Positions 23,677 through 34,900 of a DNA stretch of 64,000 bases are shown one piece after another; position 1 is the first letter of the stretch, and each line of letters begins with the position of its first letter. Source of the stretch: Capitella teleta (lineage: Eukaryota > Annelida > Polychaeta > Capitellidae); NCBI GenBank assembly GCA_000328365.1, contig KB298831.1:83114-147113 (forward strand), in the 5' to 3' direction. Under the pieces are notes generated by a model. It saw only the letters and a program-made list of their open reading frames with translations, made no database searches and was not told where the DNA came from. The translations under genes and the position numbers were made by a program.

Positions 23677-24561
23677 ATTTGAACTAAAAGTATGGCGTTC
23701 AGTGAAAGCATTTTATGATTATAAATGAATATAAGATCGAAGGACACATAATGAAACATCATATAGTTGAAAATTACAATTGCAGTACTAATGATAGGTA
23801 GTATGACGTATATATTGTGAAAATAGTGATTTATGAGTTAGAGGAAGTGATTTTATCAAACAGATGAATCATGGCTAGGCGATAACATAACATCTTCTGT
23901 TTCAAGTTCTGTTCCGTTACGTTTTATATTTGATGATTCTGAAAATGTCAAAAGGATAATACAAAGAGGCATGTATGATGAAGCGACGATTGCTGAATCG
24001 TTAGCCCTAAAAGACCTTTGTTATTTAAGAGATGGCCTAATGTTTTTAAACTTTGAAATTGCTAATGAAGAATTACTATGTGCATTTAATCATTTTACAA
24101 TTTGATTAAGCTACCTTTATGTTGCAGTTTTGGTTTGTTCGTTTGTTCGTTTGTTTGTTGTTTTTTTTTCTGATTTTCTTTCTGGTTTTCTTTTACCTAC
24201 TATAATCCTGTATATTTATTTATACGAATAAATTATTATTATATTATTATTAAATGTATGTGGTGAACATGTCATGGCTAGATAATACCAAGGTCACAAG
24301 AACGATTATGAAAATATAAAATATACATGAAAAAACTAAAGAAAATAAGGCTAGAACTTGATGAGGATGAAGTCGATGTCGATGCCATGATATGTTCTTA
24401 AACCAACTGAATATGAAATTTCAACGGTTGTGTCGCTCTGAAATCTAACAACAAGAATTCTAGCAATGGAATCATGGAACACGCAAACAACAACACACAT
24501 CAATCAGTGATGTACTGGAATGCTGTCAGTATTTAATTTCGCCCGAAATCCGCACTTCGTA
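23677..24561 (+). repeat. segmental duplicate, copy 2 (with LINE insertion)
   Basis: This is the second copy of the 21585-22103 segment. It is split by a LINE 3'-end fragment at 23891-24253. Confidence 0.9.
23891..24253 (+). mobile_element. 5'-truncated LINE 3' end
   Basis: The insert begins in coding sequence whose open frame contains IFDDSENVKRIIQRGMYDEA and LCYLRDGLMFLN, then a stop, a T-rich 3' UTR, and the ending TACGAATAAATTATTATT plus further ATT units. The LINE at 53690-55137 ends in the same way (TACGAAATAAATTATTATT), so both are likely one family. The duplicated segment gives the empty site. Any target-site duplication is at most about 3 bp (TAA) and is ambiguous because of the ATT tail. 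Confidence 0.8.
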
Positions 24562-25029
24562 TGGCTCTTCATTTCAGTCACAATCCGTATTTTACCATGA
24601 CGCCATCCGCGTTCACTAAATAGCAAACGTTTTATGCGAAACGTTTTGATTAAATGGTTGATTATGAATAAAAGGCAAATTCAAATGTTTTTAAGAGGTT
24701 CTTACGATCAATGTTCGCCAGATTTTGAACACAAATAATGAATGGTCTAAATAACATAACGTCACATCAGGTGGAAGACGATAACATTGTGAGTTTGTGA
24801 CCTCAATGTGGAAAGGAAAGGAAATTGTTGTTTTACGACACACCAACACTATTGAGTGTTATACGGTGCCAAGTGACCTTAATGTGACCTCAATTGTGAC
24901 CTTCAATGTCACCTTCAAGTGCATGAGGCTGGTGCCTCTCACCACATCTTGTATCTCTATATCATCTCAAGTCTGATTGGGGTAGATGAGGCGGGTGCCT
25001 CTTACTGTATCTTTTATCTTCAATCTAAA

Positions 25030-25325
25030 ATGATAGGCTGTTGATATTGATTAGCGAGAGCTTAAAAGTTTACAATGTATAGAGATGCAACCAAAATTAG
25101 TATATTGTTACAATCAATCCAATCATTATTACGTATAATTGCAGAGTTTTTCAACTTTTGTCAAACATGATCAAAAACGTAATTAGTACACAACAAATCA
25201 TAGACCTAATAACAGTTAGACAGCGCATGGCCCTCGATATCCCGGCACGCAATCAAGCGTATCGATAAAGCGGCGGAAAAGGGGTGCAGAGGCATTTCGT
25301 TCCGCCGTTGAAGTCGTGCTTGATT
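25030..25325 (-). repeat. dispersed repeats A and B, copy 2 (contiguous)
   Basis: Read on the minus strand it is A (25325-25190) followed directly by B (25190-25030). The plus-strand copies at 19930-20107 and 20860-20995 are in the opposite order, so the two loci are permuted relative to each other. Confidence 0.75.
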
Positions 25326-26989
25326 TAAAGTTCTTTCATATACAAGCAGATTTTTTTTTTCCAAATGCTTTGCATTATGATTTGATCCTGAAGTCTCAAA
25401 AGCAGGGAAGAGTGTTAATTGGAAGATCATGCGGTCGAGTTATATATTCAAAAGAATTTTCAATGCAAAAGAAAGGTACACTAGAGACGAAAGAGGTCAG
25501 GATGGAGGTTACTTAGCTTTATTTTAATACTTAAAGGACATGAACTATTGATTAGAAATACCTATGAATTTTGCTAGTTATATTCACTCAGTCACAAATA
25601 AAGTTTAACAGTATTTTGACGGTAATATTGAGCCACTAAATAGTGCGGTGTGATGAATCAAGAAATGTGTGGTTAAAAGATTGAAGAAAATTGGCATATG
25701 CTTCCCCCAGGGCATTTTACTTTACTTATTGCAGCGTAGCTTATCTTTGATAACTCTTCGCAGGGCAATAGACAGCCTTTGGATTTCAAAGCTATGTCGT
25801 TTTCATTCATCAGCTTTCAACGCCGATTCACTGGCGCCGCTAGAGGAGTGAAGAAAGTACATGTATAACATTTTCTTTTCAAAGCAAAGCTCAGTGTCTC
25901 GGAAGTTGGTGCTTTATTCGTGATAAATCCATAGGCCTCATTGCAATTAATTTGCAAACGACCAGATTGCCATGTCACAACCTTAAACAAAGGCGCAGTG
26001 ACTTCATCTATTCAATTAATTATACAGTGCAACATTACCATTGCCGATCAAATTTTGTCAGAGGCTTTCCTCCAACGATCCGAATCAATGGAATAGCCAT
26101 ATGAGTGACCAATTAAACGGTACAGTAATTTATGTGTTAATCACTGGATTACGCCGTTACAAGACGGCATTTTTAATGCTTTAACATCGTTGGGTCAGAG
26201 CAAGACTATTTAGAGTCAAAATCCAACTGAAACAGGGGGATTTACAAAAATGGATGATCTGTTTCCTGCCAATTGCGTGGGTGTTGTTAAGCATACTCTC
26301 GTGATAATTACTGAGTCGTTTGATAAAGTTCTCCTGTTGTGTATAATGACTTGCACACAATAACACCTCAAATATTATTACCAAGTTACTGATCTAGTAA
26401 CCACGAATGGGCCAGTGCACCATGCTCGACGTCTGAATACATAGCCTAAGCATAAGAACATGTGCACATCATATAATAACACGATGCTTCAGTCATGGTC
26501 TTGCATGGCTAATCAGTGTGGAACAAGTGATTAAACCGACAAGAAATCGGCAACGTTATTCAAAGATTAGATTCCACAACTTTAAAGTTGCCATGAACTC
26601 TCATGATCCGCTTGAATATAAAAATAAAGCCTATTGAAACAGTTTGTATCGCATGAACTGCTCAATAAGTCTTGAGAAAATGCATGAAAACATCATTTCC
26701 ATAAATGACTTAGATAAATAAAAACTATTTAGATGCATAGTTGCTGGATATATGAATAGCTCTTTAATTTCATGAGACTTGAGTGTGAGAGTTGAGTGAA
26801 TATCTCGCAATATTTCGTAATTATTTCCTTGACTCAACAATCTAACCCAGCTGGATAACATGTGAAATTTCCTGTTGCAAATAACTCAACAATCTATCGC
26901 ATTTGGATGACTTAATCCATCCGCGAGGCCAAAATTACAATAGAATGCTTTATCTATATATAGGGATCATATGATTTGTTTGAAAAGGG

Positions 26990-27208
26990 TAAATATATCC
27001 TCATTTCTGATGCTAATAGTCATAACGTGTGATAAAATGATTTGCAGATTCGCGTTTGGTATACCATAATGGCTGACCCAAATATGTTTTCGAAAATTAC
27101 TTGATTAATCAATTTATGGTATAAAATGATGTATTCAACCACTTAGATTATCAGTTTGATGCGTTTGAAGTACTAAAAACTTCTCTGCAGATATACACGA
27201 TTGCACCA
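26990..27208 (-). repeat. dispersed repeat X, copy 2
   Basis: Inverted relative to 19308-19540. Its minus strand starts ATCGTGTATATCTGCAGAG and ends at GCATCAGAAATGAGGATAT. Confidence 0.8.
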
Positions 27209-27440
27209 TGTAATGGGCGATAAAAGAGAGTTTTATTTCGCTCGATTTTGCTTTATTTCGTTGTTTCGTCGGACCCACTTTGTTATAACAGTGCGCAGGC
27301 GTATTGACATGAATTTGACGATCCTGATTGAAAGAAACTTCAAGGAAATTGGTCTGTCGAATCACGAATCGAAGAAGGGTGTTCGATAGGTTGGGTGAGT
27401 TAGTATCCCATATGCTAAGTATTTAGCATATAGGATACTA

Positions 27441-27777
27441 GGGTGAGTGAGTGATGGGGTTTTACGGCTCCACCCAACCCATTCGGGTGATACGGGCGCC
27501 AGAACAGCTAGAAGGCCCCCTGACCAGGGTTTTTCCCTACTCTTTTCGATAAATCCCAAGGATTCTTTATCCTGCATACCACCATAGACAGTAGTACACA
27601 GCGCCCGGCCTTGTTACGCAATTGGGCAGCACTGCAGATTACACCGAAAAATTACAATTGTAATTCACAATCATAACACCCATGGCCTGATCGGGTCTCG
27701 AACCCGGGACCTCGACCGCCACGGTCGGCATAGGTTTGCAGACAGCGGTTTAACCCACTGTGCTATTCGATGCCCCT
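27441..27777 (-). repeat. tRNA-Tyr-like SINE, full length
   Basis: This is the most complete copy. On the minus strand it begins at the head (ATCGAATAGCACAGTGGG near 27770) and continues through the B box GGTTCGAGACCC and the whole body to the tail CCCCATCACTCACTCACCC. A short CACT-type tail is shared with the copy at 42553-42870. An 18-bp palindrome (27401-27418 with 27423-27440) abuts the 3' end. Confidence 0.9.
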
Positions 27778-28480
27778 ATCATAGGTCCACAGACGCCAAC
27801 CAATTAATGATTCGTTGTGGCGGACCGTCTTATGAAGAACAAAATTGCTTCCCGGTCGCGGTACTTTGAAAAATACTTTATTCTTATTGCTTCGATTGAA
27901 TTCCATATTATTTGAAAAAAAGTTGTGATAAATGGATTTTGAAGGCATATATAATATTTTAGACGCTTTGTTGCTGTTGTAATACTGAGCATGGGTGGTT
28001 AATGGCTTGTGTATGTGCTAAGGAAGCTACCATTATATCTCGGGAGTGTTAATTAATTGTTAAGTGTTAATTAATCTATTGATAAAATAGAGTCATTTGG
28101 TGGAAAGAGATAATAACGACTGCTTTCCCCCTTTGAATGTTAGGAACATTGAACTTGGTTGCGCACGCATAAAATGGGCTCATTTATGAATAATTTCACA
28201 GAAACCTGTTCCAGAAATTATGGTGTCAACAATGTTTTTTTGACTCATCCGATAATAAATTAATGATCGTGTACTTCCTCGACGATTCTCGCCACCTTCG
28301 TCGACACCGTTGAGGCCATCATACATATTTAGTTAATGGCATGATTACCGCGTCTTGTGACAGGTATTTGACTCACAGTGGAACCACGCCGGTCTCAGCC
28401 GTTTACAGAATACCTGTCTCTTGCCCAAGGCAGTTAATGTATTGCCATGGCAACCAGGCACAAACACAGCGTGAGCCACG
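27778..28480. other. intergenic DNA upstream of the PDE9A promoter
   Basis: No gene or repeat was recognised. Composition shifts from AT-rich to GC-rich towards the right. Confidence 0.4.
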
Positions 28481-28905
28481 CACTGACAGCTCTGTTACAC
28501 TGCCGCTAGCCGCCTCCCTCCCGCGTCTGCGCAGTGCGTGAGCTCCCGGTTTGCGCATGCGTACCTGTCGATTCCGCATCCGAGTTGATGAACGCAGGTC
28601 TCTGGGATTGGCGCTCAAATCGCAGCAGGCTCAGTGCTGAGTGGACGAGGAAGTAAGACGCCGAGACTGCACTCGAGTCAGGAAAGGCGACAAAAGCATC
28701 GGAAACATCTCAGCACTTCCATGGCGACCGCGTCGCAATAGACTGCTCACTCGGAGTACCACCGCATGCCATGTGGTGCCTGACGCATATGTGACATGCC
28801 AGCACGTATGAACTGTGTGGTGTTGCCCAGCTGACCATTTGACCAGAGAGACCAGCGGACGGATTCCCTTCTCCATCTCAACTCGTATTCTTCATCTTCA
28901 AAACC
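28481..28905 (+). promoter_or_regulatory. CpG-rich promoter and 5' UTR region of PDE9A
   Basis: The 400 bp upstream of the PDE9A start codon are much richer in G+C and CpG than the surrounding DNA. They contain the NRF1-type palindrome TGCGCATGCG at 28552-28561. No TATA box is evident, so a TATA-less CpG-type promoter is the simplest reading. Confidence 0.45.
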
Positions 28906-31900
28906 ATGGGGAACGGGTCGTCTTTAGATAGCTCCAAAGTCATCTACGTCGAAATCAACGGCAAGGAAGAGAAGGTTGGTAGTCTCTCAAAAGCATCACC
29001 TGTCCGTGGGTCTTTTATTGGCGTAATCGCATTAAACATGTTTGAGGAATTCCGGGTGTGACTGTTTAATGAGCAATAATTATATCCAATCAACACTGGT
29101 CCATTTCTTCATCGGTGATCATGGCATTATATTAAGGCTGGTGGCTATTTTGGAATAAGCGTTTGCTACTGTTGAAACTGTTCATCTCACGAGGCAATCT
29201 CAGTAATGCAATCTCAGTCAATGTCACTCACGAGAAAAGGATCAGCGAAGAGGGTAAACATCGCAATACAATTCGAGTGTCAATTTCATCTATCTCTGAT
29301 CTCCAAACCAGCACCCATGCATCTTAATAAATACATTGCTGGTGTTCGACGTCAACCTTTGCCATGACCGCAATGTACATTTCTCCAGAGTGTCAATGTC
29401 AACAGGTAAAGCCATTGCTTCTACGTGCGTTCGTTGATCCGAGATTGCAATGCCTTCCGTGGGAACTCAGCGTGTGTCACAAAGATATTTGCGTGCGACG
29501 GCGGGAAGATCCGTAATTCTATATATGCTACGTAGCTAATCTTCTGCAGGTAATCAGATCCTCACATTGGGCAATTCCTAGCCCTGCACGAGATCCTCAC
29601 GAGCCGCTTCACACGTACCACCGACGTCAACGACCCTCCAACGGTGCGATGTCGTCATGTTTGGCCTTATTATTTCTGCCTCTATTTCGAGGTTGGCAAG
29701 GATGGGTATAGGAGTCGTGTGGGCATGGTTAACCAATAATGGGGCCTGGATGTTGGTATGTTCTATTTAGTCATGTGTGCAGGCAAATCTTGTGGGTCGG
29801 TCTTCGGTTAGTATAGTAAATATCCCATAGTTTTGTACACACTCGCAAATGCTTCATCATATCCTATGTTCAAGTCTCCAGCTAAATATTGTTAGACATA
29901 AATTGTAAACAAAGTGGTCCACTAATAGTCTATCTCTCCGTTGTTATTTCTAAGCCTGGCTGTGCTGAACGCGGACACTTGAGCGAAATAATTTCATATC
30001 ATTGTTACTGCAGTAATTATTCTCATGTTTGTCTTAATTCCATAACAACCTACCTGCAATAATTATCTTTGGTTGTCATCGAAATGACTGTATACCCCGT
30101 TTCCGTCGAATTATCCAGGGAGTTGTCCAGAAGGAATCAAATCAAGATGGACTACTTTTTGGTCACTGTGTACAGGGTGTTGATCGAATACTATGCTTAT
30201 ATCATATGCGATGCTATGCCTTCATGCCATTATTTGTATATGAATATGATACTTAATTAGTAGCTTGTCCGATTATGTGTAACATACACTTCGATGGTGG
30301 AATGCACCGTAGCCGCATATAATTACTTATATAAGTCGTTAACTTTCATGATAATCAAGTTAAACAAACAGATGTTAAATTGTCTATCTTTTGATGTCGT
30401 TTTTCTCACGAAAAAGCAAAAACATTCTCGCAATGTGATGTTATTATTAATCTCGTAAATCAACAAAACTTTTGCACCCTCGATAAATCCACAGAACTCG
30501 GATCTCTGGATAACAGAAACAATCTTGAGCAACTAAAGCCGGTTTAGAGAGTCGTAAAACAAGCCACGATTGTTTTACGAAATACTTCTATTTCATGGAA
30601 TTTCGGATTACCATTCAATCGCTTTGCGGTTTATCCCAGTCATTTCTTCCAACAGAACTGTAATCCACATTTGTTTAGATCGTACTTTGAAGCCAGATCT
30701 TTGCTTTCTTCGGTCTTACTTCTGACATGAGTTCTCTGAATTCATTGGTCATTGTTGTATTGTTTCTTCTGATGTATTTCAGATCTGGTTGCCGCTGCTC
30801 TATTGTCTCTTTCTTGGTTTTATTCTGCGTTAATGATTACTGGTTTTAGGTTTCTACTTCTTACAAATCATACGTGGACCGGGGAGCAGGAGTTAATAAG
30901 TCTATTATTTGTGTAATAAAATTAGTCTTCATGGTTCCTCAGAGGAATAACAAGAAGAATAAAAAGCATAGATATAATAATTGTTATGTTGAATTCAAAT
31001 TGATTTGATGAGAGACAAAGCATTGAATCCATAAGCCAAACTGGCCGCTTTAGAGAAGAATATAACAAGAAAATGTTCTTCAGATTTCTTCGTAGAAGTG
31101 GAATTACTATTGGTAGATCTACTTAATAATTATTACCGGCGTTGCTTAATGTAATCAGGGAAAACACAAACACCATGAAATTGGAAAATGAAATGAAAAC
31201 CCTGACCGAACCATGATTTAATGATAGATGTGATCAAATTTCTGCCCGCGTTAATTTCCGCTGACGCAAAGTGGGCTAATTGGGCCAATGTAAGCGGGGC
31301 AATCGATCCGGGGTTCGATTCACGAGTTTGATGTTTATAACATGTGATTCGCTTTATAAGCAAATGATGCCCCCCTCCCTTTCTCGTGGTGCGATCAAAA
31401 AGCTCTTCTATTCCTCGTTTGGTCGTCGTCAAGGCAACGAAGAAATTGGCACCGAGAAACGGGGAAGGGAAGGGGGATCACTGGGGCTAATTGAGCTGGG
31501 AAGGGGAGGAGGGATTACCTGGGCCGAAAGAAAACTTTACACTAATTAATAATTAGTGATCGGTAATTAATATCTGGATTGTGTATAACATTGAAAAATC
31601 TATACACAACATTTGTGCATTCAAGAAATCTGCACGTGTATGTACGTGTATAGACCAACGCTTCCCATCACGGGTGGTCTTTAACACATTTAAGTATTCC
31701 GGTGTAATCTTTATTCATTCGATTTTCAGTTGGTAATCCTAGTGATTACCATATTTAAGGATGTCCTAGAAAAGATAGTCCTATTGGCTATCTATCTTTT
31801 CAGTAGAACACGTTTTACATCAGGGCACAATGATATAAGAGGCATTCTTCGTGACACTGGATGTCCTTCGATAGGCCGCTTCCAGCAATATTGCGCAAAT

Positions 31901-34900
31901 GGCGCCAAAAAGCAATGAGTTAGCTTGATGTCTTATTTCGATGTCATTTGCGGCACAAGCGATTGATCCGCGCTGATTTGCCAGCTTCTGGGCGGCGACG
32001 CAGAGATAAAGCGACGAAAGCACAAATTGCAGAAATATAATGAAATTCTATCGCGATGCAATCTGCGTCGAAATGGATCTGCCTCCTGCCACCGCGTCGA
32101 CGAGGACGACGACACAGCCATGCTACTATATTCTCGATTTACTGCCAGGGGATGCAAAACTGCCTATTGGCAATTTGTCGTCGCGAAAGGCTAGAGCTCT
32201 CTGGCAGGGTGAGAAGGGGTTTCGCTTGAAAGGGGTAGGGGTGGTATTGGGTGGAAGGCTTTCTTTTATCGTTACGTAATACCTGGATGGGAGCGCGGCA
32301 TCTGCACTGGCACTAAAGGCATGTGATCAGTTAATACTGCGCGCCATTACTCGATAAGTGATGAATAGGTCGGCTGACAAAGGGAATAGCAGCAAAGCTG
32401 TCGATGCTCCAAGGACGAATCATTCGCATTGAGGACTCAGCCAAAGCAACCCCATTGCATCAGGCACTGAGGAACCCTGTAATTACCTTACATGGTTTTC
32501 TCTCTCGTGAATGACGTGATGTAAACATAATTCTACCCGGAGATTTGGTATTTTGTGCTGTACTTCTATGGCTTGATTGGCTTCATCTATGGAAACCACG
32601 GTAACATGCAAGAAACTCGCTTATTTTGCCACTTATCAAATGCTTGTATTCCACAAAATGGTAACTCTTTGTTGCGTAGAACTCTGTGAGACTCAGGCGA
32701 AAATGGTTGCAAGATAATCCCGCACGTATTCCACTTAAGCCGCCGATTTTGCACACAGGTGTGGCACGCGGCTTTACGCCTCAAACATTCACGGGGCAAT
32801 GATGCCCTATGGCCGCTGTCGTCTCACGTGGACACTCAGTTCGACATGAAACTCGATCCCGATGACAATTAGCCAACTCCGATTCGTTCTCATCAACATT
32901 CCAATCAACACCAGCTGACGCTCTTCTCTTGTGAGGTCTTTGAATCGTTTCTTTCTCTTTTTTTTTCAGATTGTCTTCAGTCGAAATTGCAGCACTTTGG
33001 ACATCGTAGACTTCTTGCGCAAACAGCAGGAGTGGACAAGTGAGTTACTGGAATTGATTGTTTCTGAGAACAGGCATCGAGACTAGGTATCTATTTTAGA
33101 TGTGGTTTGGGCCGAATCAGTATTATCATGGAATCTCAAAACTGTGCCGTATTGTAAGTGTGGATTTCACGAGGTTTCAGAGAAGAGGTTGGGAAGGGAG
33201 GGCGGGGGTCTTATCTTCGGGTATACTTTTGCAATCCATCCATATTGTACACCAATTATTTCAATTTATTCGAATGCCTGTAAGATGGGCGTAATTGATT
33301 TAAATAACTGTTTCTTAGAAGGCAGACTGCAAAACTGTAATCGGTTATATGACATTTACAAACACAGCAATAAACTCAGTGCACATAAACGAAGGAACGA
33401 TGCCATGGAAATCACCAACAGGATAAAATATCAGTTATTAGTATTTGTAAATTGATCTACATGCACATACATGTATATACATATCGCTGTCGAAGGTGAC
33501 TGGGTCAGGGATTTACCTGATTTCATTCCTTTACACTCTTGCACTTACTCATTTGATTAATATGTCACCAGACGTGCGAGACTGTATGGAGTTTCTCGTG
33601 AAGTAGTGCGATGTTTATATGCATCCAAGAGTGAATTCCGAATAATGAGAAACCTCTCCACACGAATGTCTTTATAACTTCTATGTTTGACATTTGCAAA
33701 GAGCCCTATACTCAAATTTCTGTTTCCTTTTCTCTTCTTCAGACTATGTCGGATGTCATTGAAAGACAAAGCTGGAGCGCATGTAACCATATCTCCCACC
33801 ATGCCAACCAACACAGCAGCGTAAGCACTTCCACGCTACAACTTCATTGTTCAGCTGCTAATTCTGACCTTCGTGTGTAATGGAGAAAAATGAGCTCCTC
33901 TCCTGGTATCACGTTTTAAAAACACTGTCATTATATCAGCATAATAGCTACCATCAGATGCTTGCCATTTCGTCACACAAGACGAATAAATTTTTTTGTG
34001 GAAGAGGTTTGAAGATACCAGTAATAATCCTTTGGTTCATCTTGCAAGAGAGCAAATACGACTGCCTAAGAACTCTTAGCTCTAATATTCTATATTGTCT
34101 GTGAAACAGTTGCTTTTCTTGTGTACTTATTGCGATCAAACCAGTTTACCTGGATATACTGCAAGAGGGAATGTGGAAATTTGCTCATCTGTGCACTTTC
34201 TCTTAACATATAATCAAAGGTGATTTCAAGGTGTGATGTTCTCTTTTATAGCAATCCTTACAAGTTGGTGGCCAAGGAGGTGAAGAGAGTTGATCCCAGA
34301 CAGGGTAAGTGGCATGTGACGCACGTATTTAATTACATTTGTATTTCGGGGGCTTCACGTACGATCTTGCTATTTCTGACATTCAAAATTGCCATCCAAG
34401 AAAAACGGGTTCTATCCAATATAAGAATTAGCAGCTTCTTAGAATCCAGATATACATTGCATTATTTATCTGTTCTCCATTTTCGTTATACCCAATATTG
34501 ATTGAGTATTTTCCCCATAATTAACAATCATAAGGCATTCGGTTACAGGTATTAAATCCGAATTAAATTATCGACAAATAGCTAAACACGAGCCAGTGCC
34601 AAAGTCACAAAGTGAACGATTTTACAATAAAGATGGCTGAGTACCGAAAAGAAGTAGGAGAACATTTAGACACTTTCTGACGAAACACCCGATATGTAGT
34701 TTAGTGACTCGAAGCGTCAATCGATCTCAGTCAAACGTTGAATGTTGCTTTGTGAGATGAAAATAAGGAAATCAGCCAACGAGTCTGATGCATTATTCAA
34801 CTTTGGTCGTGATGACGGATGCAGAACGCTGATCAGTGCGATATGAGGCATCATTTATCGAGACAAACGCGTCTATTCTAGCTGCATCACTCGCTAAACA

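Larger units (their letters stand above)
24562..27440. other. repeat-containing intergenic DNA
   Basis: Apart from repeat A/B (25030-25325) and repeat X (26990-27208), no gene can be supported. A run of TGACCT-like units lies at 24880-24920. Confidence 0.5.

Noticed and set aside
31270-31320. tRNA gene from a B-box-like GGGGTTCGATTCACG
   Set aside because: No convincing A box, anticodon arm or acceptor stem around it.
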